From Chiridota heheva (taxonomy: Eukaryota; Echinodermata; Holothuroidea; Apodida; Chiridotidae), in contig JAIGNY010002621.1 of NCBI GenBank assembly GCA_020152595.1, positions 1,681,001 to 1,745,000 of the forward strand: a stretch of DNA of 64,000 bases. Direction: 5' to 3'. A model generated the notes under the pieces. That model did not search any database, was not told where the DNA came from, and saw nothing but the letters and a program-made list of their open reading frames with translations. Shown piece by piece: positions 33,720-45,509 of this stretch. Numbering within the stretch: position 1 is the stretch's first letter; every line of letters starts with the position of its first letter. The position numbers and the translations under genes are program-made.

Positions 33720-34840
33720 TGCCGTACGCAGTACATGCTGTTAACTAATTAAAGGCCATTGACCTGAATAGATTAATCTAAATGGTGTAATAATGTGCAC
33801 TTAACGTTGACAATTAACGTTTTGAACAGTTTCTTGCAACCGTGAAAATGAGGGGCCGGTGGCTACGGCCTGTCCGGCTATTAACTTAGTTAAGGTATTT
33901 TAATATCTCGTTAAAGTATAGCATATACTATACGGGTCGTTAATGTTGAGAAGTTGTTACAACTGTTTTAATATAGTGTTAACGTGTGGCGTATACTATA
34001 CGTTAATGTTGAACAGGTTGTTACAAGCATGGAGCCGGAGGCTACAGCTCTTTCAGTTATTAACTTCATTAAGTTGTTTTGATGTCTTGTTATGCTATAC
34101 AGGCTGTTAACGTGGTTTATTAACTTTGCTAATTTATTGTACTGATCTGTTAACGTACTGTGTATACTATGCGCACCGTCAACTTTGAACAGGCTGTTGC
34201 AGTCATGGAACTGCATTGTCACTGGCTACTTATGTCAGGATCTTAACTAATGTTAAGTTAATAAGATATAGCGTTAACGTATGGCGTATGCTATACTTTG
34301 GAAGGTTGTTATAACCATGGCTATGGATGTGGAGAAAACTGATACCATACGCTGTACTAAAAAGCCGTGAATCAGCGAGCCCTGTGAAGTTACTTTATGA
34401 AAGCGTTACCGTACACCGTAAACTATACGTGCCGTGACCTTTAGCAGTTACCATGGTCGTAGAACTGTGTAACTGTGTGGCTACCTATGCCAAAAGATTT
34501 AAGTTGCGTGAAGTTATTTACAAAGGTGTTAACGTACTACGCATACTGTACGAGCCATTAAACCAATCACCTTACCATGAAGTTGCTTTGTAAAAGTGTT
34601 AACTTACAACGTAAACTATACGTGACATTACCTTTAACAGTTGTTACGGCAGAGGAGCTGCGCATTAATTGGCTACTTGTGTAGGAAAAATTAACTTGCG
34701 TGAAGTTAATTTACAACAGTGTTAAGGTACTAAGTATGCTATACGAGCCGTTAACTCAGTTTACTTCTATTCAGCACGGAGCTACGAAGCTAGTAGCTAC
34801 GTGTGGGGGATTATCATACTCAGTACGAGTCCCTTTTAGA
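33720..34840. repeat. Degenerate array of palindromic 110-120-bp subrepeats
   Basis: Units contain GTTAACGTATGGCGTATACT...ATACG (itself nearly palindromic around GTATAC), then TTGTTACAACCATGGAGC and GGCTACG. At least seven degenerate units can be followed. The same motif style occurs at 54.0-55.2 kb. Confidence 0.7.
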
Positions 34841-34849
34841 AAAACTATA

Positions 34850-35215
34850 AGTCCTATGGAGCCGTATGGATCCGTTCTATGGAGGAGCCATGTGGACCCA
34901 TTCTATAGAGCCGTATGGACCCATAAAGCCATACTATGCAGCCGTATGGGCCCGTACGAAGCCATTTATTAGGGCCAAATGGATCCATTCTATGGGGCCA
35001 TTTGGATCTGTGAAGCCGCATTTTGAGCCATATGGGCCCATACGGAGCTGTTTAATGGAGCCGCATGGACCCTTAGAGCTGTGCTATGGAGCCGTATGGA
35101 CCGCACGGAGTAGTTCAATGGAGCTGTTCGACACATAAAGCCATGCTATGGAGCTGTACGGACACGTACAGAGCCATCCAATGGAGCCATAAAGTCGCTA
35201 TGGAGCCGATGGATC
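34850..35215. repeat. GGAGCCGTATGGACCC short-unit array
   Basis: About 14 degenerate copies of a 25-30-base unit around GAGCCGTATGGACCC. The related unit GGAACCGTATGGAAC fills 57.1-58.6 kb. The three-frame open stretches here are caused by the repeat. Confidence 0.8.
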
Positions 35216-35269
35216 CGTGATATAATGCTATCTATATTTTACGATGCAGGTACAACATGTGTCAGAAAA

Positions 35270-36070
35270 TTTCAGCCATAGGGTAACAAATTTGTTGTTA
35301 ACGCTAACCCTGCATGAATGTACACCATTCATAACTTAAGTTATGTGCTCATGTTATACATTTTGTATAAGAGTCTATTGTTATGCAAATAACCTAATTA
35401 ATATGCACACTTCACTTCACCATTAAGTGTAGACAATGCTCTTCACATGTATGATCATTTGTGCAAACAAAATCCCCACATCCACTTTGATTTAAGACAT
35501 AATATCATAAATACAAATATTTTCATTGTTATGCAAATAAGCTAATCAGTATGTACAAATAACCCCTAATCATGCTCACTTGAACAGTACCCCTATGCCA
35601 CACAACCCCTAATCATGCTCACTTGAACAGTACCCCTATGCCAAGTTACATCAATGAACACCATTCATAACTTTAACCAAAAACTTTAACCAAACCTTTT
35701 AACCTGACAATTTGTTTTCATTGTTATGCAAATAAGCTAATTAGTATGCACACACAATCCCCCAATCATGCTCACTTGAACAGTACCCATATCCTCTACC
35801 CCTATGCTAAGTCACATTAATGTACATTATTTAACCAACCATGAAAACTTTGAGCTAACAAATATTTTCTTATGCAAATAAGCTAATTAGTATGCACACA
35901 GAACCCTACAATCATGCTCATTTGATCATTACCCATTTCCTCTACCCCTATGCCAAGTTACATGAATGTACACCATTCATAACTTAAGTTATGAAAACTT
36001 TAACTGGACGCCGACGCCGGGGTTAGTAGTAGAATAGCTCTACAATTTTTTGAATAGTCGAGCTAAAAAC
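35270..36070. repeat. Repeat block with TATGCAAATAAGCTAATTAG units, nested
   Basis: Four or five units (near 35380, 35533, 35717 and 35872) with TTATGCAAATAAGCTAATTA, AATCATGCTCACTTGAACAG and CCTATGCCAAGTTACAT. It ends in ACGCCGACGCCGGGG followed by a small TAGCTC/GAGCTA hairpin. It looks like an independent mobile repeat inserted near the right end of the truncated element. Confidence 0.65.
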
Positions 36071-36684
36071 CAAATCAGTGGGAAATCTTCACGGTTGAAG
36101 CTGCTAAGAGAAAGTGGTATAGAAAAAGGTGAAATTCAAGTTGATTTTCAGACCAGTTCCCAGCCGTGTTGAGTCATCAGCACACTGAAGAAAAGTGAGG
36201 GAGTAGAGAAGTAGACTGGAGGTCAGGGCTGGATCGGTAACTACGTTTTTAAGGTTTAGATGAAAGTGCGTTAGAATCAGGTCATGGGACCAGATTGCAT
36301 ATTTATAGCATGGAATGTAAGATATATTTTGAAGAAAATATTCATATTAACCCTTTATTGTTGCGTGTTTTTTGGGTTTTTTTTGGGAGGGGACCCCTTA
36401 AAATACCCCCTTCACTTTTCGGTCTAGTGCCCTTTAAAATAACGTTTAGGGTATTAAGTATAATATATGCATTCCCATTGAACCAAAAATGGGACTATTT
36501 CTATCTAGATTTTCATGAGAATTATATTCTTGACAAATATATTGAAGTGAAAAAAAGAACAAAAGAATCATAGATTATGTAAAAGGTCACAAGTTAAAAC
36601 ATGATTGCTAGGAAGAATTTTTCACAAAATGGATGCCTTGTAAACCATTTGTAGCCACATGATTGATGTACATAAAAAGTATAC

Positions 36685-36834
36685 CTGTTGCAATTCCTCC
36701 TGAGCACGTTCCAGTGCTTTGGTCAGCTGATCAATTTCTTGCTTGAAAACTTCTTCTGAGGAGAATTTGGAGTCTTCAATCATTTGTAAGAGGTTGTTAC
36801 GTTCCTCTTCAAGGGCTGAGTATTGCATTTTATA
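36685..36834 (-). CDS. Coiled-coil gene exon 16 (type A module)
   Basis: 150 bases, 50 residues, phase 0. It reads YKMQYSALEEERNNLLQMIE and ends LERAQEELQQ. A diverged A module, three residues shorter than A1. Confidence 0.9.
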
Positions 36835-37719
36835 CTGCAAGGAGAGTAAATACAATACAATACATATTTCTTGAACAGTTTAATAAAAAGATATATTAAC
36901 AAAAGTTACAACTTATATATTGCTCTATTAAATACTAAAAATATTAGTTTGTAAAGAGATACTTTCCTGAGAACCTTCAGTTTAATAGCTTTGAATTGTT
37001 TTTGAGGAAAGAGTTACCAACTGCACTAATAAAAATAATGTGTGTACATGATGTAGTCATAAATCTTGACTAAAAATCATACAGCGCTGAAAGCTCTTTA
37101 GAAGAATACATTAAATTTCTATATTAACAGACAGGGAAGAGCAAATATCAAAACAGATATACAAAAGCAGTTAGTTAGTGCTGTAAAGAATTCAAATTTA
37201 CAACAAATGATCTTTAGCCAATATCAAAGAGAAAATGCATGAAAAAAGAACATTACTGAGGTGAACTCTTATTACTTGATAATTCAAGCAAAGATAACAA
37301 AAACAGACATTCAATAGCTGTTTAATTAAGAAATATTTCACCAATAAAATACTACATGTAGGCTGTAGGAACAGTTTTTATTTGTCCATTTTTCCTTACA
37401 TAACATAGTTCCTTTTCTCTTATTACACAATACACCAAATTTACTCCAAAAGGGTAATACCTAATTAACTTGCATAATATCTTAAGCATCATTAAATTTT
37501 TGCATCATTTATGGCATGTGTGCTATGAGTCTGGAAATTTTACAATGTTAAAGGACTTTAAAGATGCTTACATAAAAAGCATTATACAAACTGAGTAGTA
37601 TAACTAATAATCTTTCAATGAAAATACTTTTATTATAATTGTTTTCCATGCCTGAAGCTGTTAATTACTTTCCATGACTACACTCTATGTATAAGACATA
37701 TGACTGGCACGTACTCTTT
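36835..37719. other. Intron 15, nothing recognisable
   Basis: AT-rich intron sequence, no coding signal. Confidence 0.5.
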
Positions 37720-37870
37720 TTTTTTAATAGTCTTTATTGTCCCTGTTTCAAAACAAAATAAGAAATGACCCTGACGATTGGGGTGCTCCGCCGGGACATT
37801 TTACAAATATTTTACGGTAAATAAAGCACCTATTTACAGAATGTCACATGACTTGAAAATATAAATTAAC
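37720..37870 (-). mobile_element. Retroposed 3' end with poly(A) (LINE-like)
   Basis: On the minus strand the block ends ACAGGGACAATAAAGACTAT followed by an A run. It contains a poly(A) signal (AATAAA) and a GC-rich part (CGGCGGAGCACCCC) unlike its surroundings. It looks like a truncated LINE or processed 3' UTR. Confidence 0.45.
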
Positions 37871-37985
37871 GTGTGAAGAATGTAAAGGGGTATTCAACAC
37901 ATACCATATGTATAAATATAATCATTAAAATGAAAAATAGCAACAATAACAAAAAGTCTAATAGTTAAGTATGATTGGCACATAC

Positions 37986-38135
37986 TTGCTCTAAGTCTGC
38001 TTTTGCAATCTTAAGTTCCTCTGTCAGTCTTTCCAAATCTTCTTGTACTGAAGCCAAGACAGACTCCTTTACATTTGTGTTCATCTCAGTTAACAGTCTG
38101 TGCTCTTCTTGCAGCTTGAAGTAAAGCTGTTCATG
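37986..38135 (-). CDS. Coiled-coil gene exon 15 (type A module)
   Basis: 150 bases, 50 residues, phase 0. It reads HEQLYFKLQEEHRLLTEMNT and ends ELKIAKADLEQ. Donor GTATGT. Confidence 0.9.
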
Positions 38136-38510
38136 CTGAATATACAAAAGCAAGCAAAAAAGCTTTGAAAAGGTTGTGACATAAGATGGGTTGCATATAC
38201 AAAATAATTTCATATTTCAAAATTAGTTTAAATGCTGCACCTTGAGTGACATTTACCTGAATCATAACTGTATTGTTATGTCATTTAGTTTAAGGAAGAA
38301 TATCCAATTCTTCCTGAAGGGAAACTTTTAAGCCCTCTATTGTGTGTGTGCACAAAGTGTAGCATCTGAATCAGGAGGTGTATATTGAGTCTATGTGTGC
38401 TCTGAGCCTTCATGCTTGAATGAATCACAATATAATTTTCTTTTCCGTCAAGATCCTAAGGGATCCTTAGGGAAGGATTGGATATGCTCCCTAATAAACA
38501 AGCAATAAGT

Positions 38511-38788
38511 ATCAATGTGTTTGTTTGTTTCTTTGATAAGGGCTTAACGGCACCATGATAGCGAGGGTTAAATTGTGCCTGAGAGATTAGATCATTCCGG
38601 AGGTAGAAAGAAAAGAAAACAGGGGGAGATTGAGAAAAACATGAGAACTAAAAACCAGAAAGCTGGGATCGAAAGAGGAGGTGTATGGGTGAAAAAAACA
38701 AAGTAGAGAGAGCGGGGTGGGAGAGGACGACTAAATATGGTTGTAGAAGAAAGCATGATGAAGGAAGGAGATAATTGTATCAATGTGT
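38511..38788 (-). mobile_element. I-like LINE fragment with 10-bp target duplication
   Basis: The 3' 258 bases of the LINE, between direct repeats ATCAATGTGT at 38511-38520 and 38779-38788. Same direction as the gene. Confidence 0.93.
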
Positions 38789-39144
38789 TACAGTTACAGT
38801 GTAATGTTTTAGACATGGCCTGAGATCAATAATGAAATGTTTGGTTTACAAAGTGAGGAGTAACACTTCACTGTTGTCTTGTAATATTATGGTCCGTACA
38901 GCTTGTTAAATTGGTAATGCTTAATCTGCTGAATAACTGAAATTGTATATGATTTTGATTTTCCATTAATGCATAATGGTCATCTCTCCCATAGTGCTAT
39001 CGTTATTTTTCTGCCTAAAAGAAATTAAATGGCATATCATTTCTTATAATACAAATCAAAGGTTAGTAAAAAAATTGCTCAAGAAACAATATCTTGTAAA
39101 AGGAATTGAAACTTCCCTTAATACTTAATATACATATCACAAAC
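38789..39144. other. Intron 14, 5' part; nothing recognisable
   Basis: AT-rich; no coding or repeat signal. Confidence 0.5.
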
Positions 39145-39303
39145 CTCTTGTAATTCTAATCTAGCTGCCTGCAGTGATGTTGAAAGCTCCTTTATTTCTC
39201 TCTGCTTTGCTTCAGTAGCCTCTTGAGCAGATTTCTCGGTGTCTGAATTCGTCTGAAGTAGACAGTTGTGCTCCTCTTGAAGACGTTGCAATTCTGCTTT
39301 GCT
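39145..39303 (-). CDS. Coiled-coil gene exon 14 (type A module)
   Basis: 159 bases, 53 residues, phase 0. It reads SKAELQRLQEEHNCLLQTNS and ends SLQAARLELQE. Confidence 0.9.
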
Positions 39304-39535
39304 CTGAAAGAAATGTTCAATTTATTTACAAAATTGTAAAATTCAAGATTTCTTATTGAAAAATGAGCAAGATTTCTTATTAAAAAAAAAAAATGAACAA
39401 AATATCAATGACAATGACAAATTTGTTTGTTTCATTACTTTCAGATATTTTCTTATCAATATTAGTGATCTACACTACTTTTTGCATCTCTAATGCTTTT
39501 TGGCCTGGACTGGACTTGTTGAGACATCTACGCAC

Positions 39536-39694
39536 CTGATGGAATTGAGTCTGCAGTACTTGCAATTCTTCGGTCAGCTCATTCACTCTGCGATGACTTT
39601 CAAAAGACACTTCGTTCATGGTGGTTTCTGTATCAACGTTCATCTGCAGCAAACACTCATGTTCCTCTTGCAGGCTGAAGTATTGTTTCTTCCC
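39536..39694 (-). CDS. Coiled-coil gene exon 13 (type A module)
   Basis: 159 bases, 53 residues, phase 0. It reads GKKQYFSLQEEHECLLQMNV and ends LQVLQTQFHQ. Confidence 0.9.
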
Positions 39695-39915
39695 CTTTAG
39701 TGATGGATTAAACAAAAAACATTTTATCAAACATGAACAAGCTGTTTAATGTGGTGACATTCAAGAAGCATACAGTGCACAGAAAAACCACACAGTGAGT
39801 AGGGTTTTTCCAAACCCAATCATTTGGAAACAATCAAATTGAACATCATATTTTCTAAGAAACAGCATTCATAAAGACACGAATGAGCCAAGATAGCATA
39901 AGATTATCTTGTTAC

Positions 39916-40113
39916 CGCTTCCAGGATTTCCTTTGTCTTCTCGTGACTCTGTATCTCTGCTTCCAGCTCAGATTTCATCTCCTCTGCATCTCTTCTGGAT
40001 TGCTCCACTTCTACACTAAGCTCATCTTGCACTGCTGACAGTCTTTTCACTTCCTCATCCTTCGTTGACAACATCTTATTTACATCACCCATGTCATTAT
40101 TTGCATTAGAATT
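39916..40113 (-). CDS. Coiled-coil gene exon 12 (type B/C-like module)
   Basis: 198 bases, 66 residues, phase 0. An Asn-rich start (NSNANNDMGDVNKMLSTKDE) is followed by coil ending EIQSHEKTKEILEA, the same S-H-E-x-T-K ending as the B and C modules. It heads the modular series. Confidence 0.9.
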
Positions 40114-40430
40114 CTGAATAAGTAGGATAAAAAAGATAGAAATATTAGCAAGACAAAAAATCACTGTCACTAATAGAGTACAGTAAATACCATACAGTGA
40201 TGTTACAATTACCACATCAAACAGTTTACCTTTATCAAATTCTGTTAACTTTCCTGATTGTCCAATGTTTTCAAAATCCATTTTAAAACATTTACAGAAG
40301 TACAGAATTTACTTAGATCCTTAAGATCATGAGGTGTAAAAATGAATATTCATAGCAATATGATGTAAATGAATAATGCATTTGGTATACAAACATCGCA
40401 AACGATACAAATCCCCTCACTGCTAATAAC
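40114..40430. other. Intron 11, 3' part; nothing recognisable
   Basis: AT-rich, no coding signal; the adjoining part is the CT-rich array. Confidence 0.5.
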
Positions 40431-40434
40431 ATGT

Positions 40435-41240
40435 TTTTGACCCTCTGTCACAACTGCCATCCCACCCTCTGTAATCCATGATATCCCATCCTTCAATCCT
40501 CCCTACAGGAAATCATACATGAAATCCAAATACCATTCCCTTACATGACCCATATGCCATCACACCAACAATCAAAATCAAGATGACATCCCACCATATG
40601 CCTTGCCACCCTGTCCCATATACCATGCCACCCTGTCCCACATGCCATCCCTCCCTGTCCCATATATCATGCCACCTTATCCCACATGTCATCCATCCCT
40701 GTACCATCCTACCTTGTCCCATATGCCATCCCTCCATGTACCTCGTGCCATCCCTCCCTGTCCCGTACATCATGCCACCATATCCCACATGTCATACCTC
40801 CCTGTACCATCCTACCGTGTCCCATATGCCTTCCCTCCATGTACCTCGTGCCATCCCACCCTGTCCTACAGGCCATTCCATCCTATCCCACATGGTATCC
40901 TACCCTGTCTTATACGCCATCCTGCCTGAAATCTGACAACATGCCATCCTGTCTCACATGGCATTACACTTTGTCCCCCATGCCAACCCACCTTTCCCCA
41001 CATGCCAACCTAGCCTGTAATAAATGCCATGACACTCCCTTCTTTCACATGCCATGCAACCCTGCCCAACATGCCATCCCACTCTGTCCCACATTTGATC
41101 TCATCCTGTCCCCATGCCATCCCACGTTCATCCTAATTCCTACATCTACCAATCATTTTACCATCTTCCACCCAACATTCTTTCCTCTAATTTCCATCCC
41201 CTCACTTCTATCAACCCAACATTCACCTACCACAACATTC
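40435..41240. repeat. CT-rich minisatellite, about 22-25-bp unit
   Basis: About 25 degenerate units of the form CATGCCATCCCACCCTGTCC. The array is open in several frames on both strands with Pro/Cys/His-rich or Gly/Trp-rich translations. That is a property of the unit, not evidence of a gene. Confidence 0.9.
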
Positions 41241-41359
41241 ATCTATCATATAATCACAGCCAGACAGAAAAAAACAGTGCAGTATGTTGCTTTATAAACA
41301 ACATGACTTATTAAAAGATCATACTCAGTCCGTAGATGCCTTTCCCTTCAAATCTTTAC

Positions 41360-41443
41360 CTCATTTGCTTGAGTTGTTTTCTCCTCTGCAACTGACTCGA
41401 GCCCTGCCATTGTCCTTGACATGGTTTCATATTCGATCTTGAG
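41360..41443 (-). CDS. Coiled-coil gene exon 11
   Basis: 84 bases, 28 residues, phase 0. It reads LKIEYETMSRTMAGLESVAE and ends TTQANE. Donor GTAAAG. Confidence 0.85.
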
Positions 41444-41713
41444 CTATACAGGGTAAACACAATCAAAGTAAAATTCAACATGAATTATAAAACAGATATG
41501 GTATTATCAGCTGTTTACAGTCCAAGAACAATATATGATAACATGACATGTCTAGTATTATTCTCTATCTCAGCCACTATGGAATTGTCACAAAATTTGT
41601 ATCTTGTAATATTGATGAAGTCTTGTTTCACTGCTCTGGTCAAAACATGATTATGTCATACCATTGTTGTTATCTTAGGCATTACAAAACATCAAAACCT
41701 TATGTCAAAATAC

Positions 41714-41881
41714 CTCTTGCAGATGGAGCAAAGTCTTGTTGGACTCCTTCTTTAGTGCCTCAATGACCTCATCCTTAATTGAACACTCTTTGACCATTTG
41801 TTCTGATTCTTCCTCAAAGTGTACAAGTTTCTGCATAAGTTCATCCTTCTCTTGTTGTAGAAGAGCCACTGCATCAGTGTA
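41714..41881 (-). CDS. Coiled-coil gene exon 10
   Basis: 168 bases, 56 residues, phase 0. It reads YTDAVALLQQEKDELMQKLV and ends KKESNKTLLHLQE. Confidence 0.88.
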
Positions 41882-42665
41882 CTAAACATCAAAATGAATA
41901 TCATGAAAATTTATCTCAATGAGATTCTTCCTGTAATTATCAAATTGCTCAATAATTAAATTTTAGCACCTACCTGAAAAGAAAAAACTAAGTAAATACT
42001 CTATAAATTTTCAAACAAGAAGAAAAAATAATTTGCAAAATAGAACTGTCGATACAAATAAGCTTAATATCAGATCGTAATTCAATTCAAATAAATGTAA
42101 AAGAATGTGAAATAAAAGTAAGAAAGACAAACATTAAAATTGGTTGTTTGAAAGATTAAGTTTGACAGCAACTGTGTCAGTATTATCTACCTTCTTTATC
42201 AAACCACTGTGGCAAAATGTTTTCTGTCAATCAGTTGATATTGACATATGGATAGTACATAAATATAGTAAAACATTGCATACTTTAATTGAATGGAACA
42301 ATTCTGGAAAATCCTTCAAGTTGATTCTACTAATAAGTTCGTATTATCTCCATCAAATTCTTTAAAAGCAATTCACTAAAATTAATTCTCTAAGTATTTG
42401 GATAACTTTAAAGATAGACATCACAGGGAATAGCAAATGTAGCACGTTTACAAATACATAAGCTTGGTATGGTGTAACACAACTTCTAGCTCATACTTAA
42501 TCAAAATAGAACAAATACATTCTCAAAAAACATTATTACTGTTAGTCACAAATTGGAATACAAATGTAACACAACACACTTAGTTTATCCACTATGACAG
42601 GAAGTTAATTGTAATTGATTATACAAGTTTACAAGATAATTGAGACCTTAGCACAAAAATGTTAC
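41882..42665. other. Intron 9, nothing recognisable
   Basis: AT-rich intron, no coding signal or repeat. Confidence 0.5.
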
Positions 42666-42836
42666 CTGATCCAAAGCCATGTCCTTATGCTTTTCAATCT
42701 CGACCTGTGAATCGTTTGCAATGGATGCAATTTCATGTTCGTAGTCCTTGAGTCTTATAGTCAATTTATAAATCTCTTCCAATTTCTTATCAAGGATTTC
42801 CTTGGTGACCATAAGTTCTGCACGTAAGTTGTCCGC
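42666..42836 (-). CDS. Coiled-coil gene exon 9
   Basis: 171 bases, 57 residues, phase 0, acceptor TTTTAG, donor GTAAC. It reads ADNLRAELMVTKEILDKKLE and ends EIEKHKDMALDQ. This is the most 5' exon of the unbroken series. Confidence 0.88.
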
Positions 42837-42925
42837 CTAAAAGAAACAAAGTTTTGAAGGAATTCAATAGGCTTGATGTATGTGAGGCTTATCAAAAATA
42901 TTATTTCCTATTTAATTAATAATAA

Positions 42926-43090
42926 GCTGTTACCCATCTAAGGTCAGTGGTGATTCAGGTCTACAGTGTGCGAAATGGAGATGAAAAGAGAAAAAAGTTT
43001 TTTAGTTTTTTAATTAAATCATTGCCCATCTAAGATCAGTGGTGACTCAGGTCTACAGTGTGCAAAATGGAAATGAAAAGAGAAGCAGAG
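42926..43090. repeat. Direct repeat, about 73 bp x 2
   Basis: GATCAGTGGTGACTCAGGTC...ATGGAAATGAAAAGAGA occurs twice, 90 bases apart, with a few substitutions. Confidence 0.85.
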
Positions 43091-43329
43091 TTCAGGTTCA
43101 AAGTGGTACCCGGTACATCAACGTCTCTGAACAAAATGGCAAATAATATACTCTTGAAATCCTTTCACACAAAGGACATATTGAATTTATTGAATTGATT
43201 CAATCTAGAAAGTAACAGAAATGGAGCTTGCCTATTTTATGTTTTTTGAGAATGCATAAAACAACTTTACATTAAAGAATTTATATTGTACTATGTATAC
43301 ATAACATAACAAGATGACAAGCTAAGAAG

Positions 43330-44000
43330 GGTTAGTCACCCCATAAAAGCCCAAACTAACACCACCACCACCGCAAAAAACAGAATCAAAGACGTCCAGA
43401 GTTAGTAAAGAACTTATCAATGTTGACTTTGAAATTGTGAACAGAATTAGAGCTAACTACCCACTCAGGCAAACCATTCCACTCACTAACAACTCTTTGC
43501 AAAGAGCTAAAATGCCGAATATCTATTCATGAGAATTTTTGGTCAACTTTAAACTGTTACCACATGTCACATGAGGATTACCAGAAACATGCAAGAAATA
43601 ACAGGAAGTCAAAGCATCACTACCAGATAGGAATTTGAAAACCTGAATCATATCGGCGCATTTTTCTCAACTCAAGCGTGGTCAAACCAATAATTTGCAA
43701 CCTAAATTCATAAGAGAGATTTCTTACTCAGGGAATAAGTCTCGTGGTTGTTCGCTGAACCTGTACTCAAAATGAACTTGTCCTTCTCATAAAAGGGACT
43801 CCAAGCCTGAATAGCATACTCAAGGTGAGGTCTGACTAACTGCTTACACAAATTAAAATCATCCTCTCTACCAGGAAAACAAACATTTCTTCTAATCAAA
43901 CCAAGCATCCTATTTGCCCTTCCAGCTGCTGAAGCACACTGCTTATAAGGTTTCAGATTGCTAGTAATGACAACATTTACATCTACTTTTAAGAACACAT
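43330..44000 (-). mobile_element. CR1/L2-like LINE, 3' RT fragment (minus)
   Basis: The minus frame reads KPYKQCASAAGRANRMLGLI, CKQLVRPHLEYAIQAWSPFY and, after a stop, SEWNGLPEWVVSSNSVHNFK. These are the C-terminal RT phrases of CR1/L2-type LINEs. It is broken by stops and begins about 30 bases after the exon 8 donor. Confidence 0.85.
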
Positions 44001-44031
44001 TTGTTATCTTTAGTTCTCCTAACACTCCTAC

Positions 44032-44238
44032 CTCATCATCATTATGTGTATCTTCCAAGCTTCTTATTCTCTCCTGGTGTTCATCCTAAGTGCTTGTATC
44101 TTTCTTCACTGTCCTCTCTTTCTTTCAAGTTAGAGCATCCTGCCAGAACTTCATCTCCTCACTGAATTTCATATTTTCATCTGATAGAAGTTTTAGCCTT
44201 TCTTCAAGTTCATTTTTATCTGCAACCCATACAGCAGA
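44032..44238 (-). pseudogene. Coiled-coil gene exon 8 (frame disturbed)
   Basis: 207 bases with good splice borders (ATAG, GTAGGA). The first part reads ELEERLKLLSDENMKFSEEM in frame 0, the middle reads LKEREDSEERYKHL in a shifted frame, and the end (EHQERIRSLEDTHNDDE) is again in frame 0. Two in-frame stops result. Overall length stays a multiple of three, so two compensating one-base errors or mutations are implied. Confidence 0.7.
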
Positions 44239-44818
44239 CTATGAAAATATACAGAATATCAAACTTTTAAAATTTTGAAATTCAAAATCAATAGAATAAA
44301 TGTTTGTATAATTGCACGTTTGCTTGACTTGCGGTTTTTTGTTTCAGCTGGAATTAATTGTATGTAACGTTTTTTCTCAAATCAATAGAAAAGATCTAAC
44401 AAGCAGTGCTCAAGGCTAACACATACATTGGGTACCAAAAAGTATCTTAAAATAAGTAAACTGCATGCAACAAATTAGAGTCAGGATTTTTTTCTGAAAA
44501 TACTCTTTTTCATTCATTTTTCAAAAAAGTAAATTAGTGTAATGGATTAATAGATGAAGCTTATTTGCAGGTCAAAGGTCATATTGCAGCAGATATATTT
44601 TAATTATTCTAAACTGAATTAAAGAAACAGTGGTCTTAGAGAGGGATACAGCAGTACAGGAATCAAAATGGCATTGTTTCATAAGACAGTGAAGTATATC
44701 CAAATAGCATTTCAAAATGGAAGCATATAGCACACAGTTACATTCATTGCACTGTAAACAATCACCTGACATTGTCTTCAAGGTGTTTAGTTCCACTATC
44801 ATGTTTGCATCTTAATAC
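44239..44818. other. Intron 7, nothing recognisable
   Basis: AT-rich, no coding signal. Confidence 0.5.
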
Positions 44819-44996
44819 TGCAACCTCCTCCTTCATGCTCCAGCTCCTCGACATCTGTCTGTTTTCTTGCCAATTCCTGCATCTGCTTCAACTGCTCATC
44901 CTTTTGGCAGAGGCTGTTTTGTAGTTTCTGTACTTGCTCTGATTGGTTATACAGCTGGTCTTTGGTTTGAACCAGATCCTCCTGGATATCCACCGA
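44819..44996 (-). CDS. Coiled-coil gene exon 7
   Basis: Reads SVDIQEDLVQTKDQLYNQSE, then QKLQNSLCQKDEQLKQMQE and VEELEHEGGG. The acceptor is clear. The donor is uncertain (44817-44818 or 44823-44824), and neither choice gives phase 0 for exon 8, so one base may be wrong here too. Confidence 0.75.
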
Positions 44997-45509
44997 CTAT
45001 TTTAAAGGAATGAAATCATAACAATGAACTCCTGATCAATATTAAATAATAAGTTTCCAAATAAAACAATCTTAGAATGATAAAACCTTCTGATCTGAAG
45101 AACTGCAAGGCATTCAATAACTCTTTACACAGCCAAAAACTAGCAGATTAATGACTCATAGGACATAGTTGGTAGATTATGGCAATCTTCTTCCATAATG
45201 AAAGGCTAGCAAAATAATGGTTACAAAGTGTTTTACATTCCAATCTCATGACTTGATGGGACTAATTACCACCAGAGCAGAAACTGCTGTTTTAAGCAAA
45301 GTTTGAAATAAATAGGCGGCTTTTACGGATAGCAACCTTTATAGATTTCAAGTATCATAAAGTTCATGCTCCTACATTTTAGTGAATGTGCTTGTCAAAT
45401 ATCATCAAAAGTACAAACAATATGGTAAAATGTTTCTACAACATTTTGACATTAAATGACAAGTCACATTCATGATAATTCGCAATAAGAAACAGACACT
45501 ATAAACTTA
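44997..45509. other. Intron 6, 3' part; nothing recognisable
   Basis: AT-rich, no coding signal. Confidence 0.5.

Larger units (their letters stand above)
32700..36335 (+). mobile_element. Truncated relative of the large inverted-terminus element
   Basis: The right 170 bases (36160-36335) align with the right end of the 50-60-kb element: AAAGTGAGG, GGAGGTCAG, AATCAGGTCATGGGACCAG and TATAGCATGGAATGTAAG. The internal part (33720-35230) carries the same subrepeats in the same order, with GAGCTACGAAGC...TAGCTACGTG at about 34780 and GGAGCCGTATGGA arrays at 34860-35210. No matching left terminus is visible. It is probably a decayed, left-truncated copy with two nested insertions. Confidence 0.65.

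Noticed and set aside
34700-35138. Plus-strand open frames rich in Gly-Pro-Tyr
   Set aside because: Produced by the GGAGCCGTATGGACCC array in reading phase.
40583-41297. Long overlapping open frames (up to 203 residues), Pro/His/Cys-rich
   Set aside because: They are open because the CT-rich minisatellite lacks stops in several frames; the translation is the repeat unit over and over.
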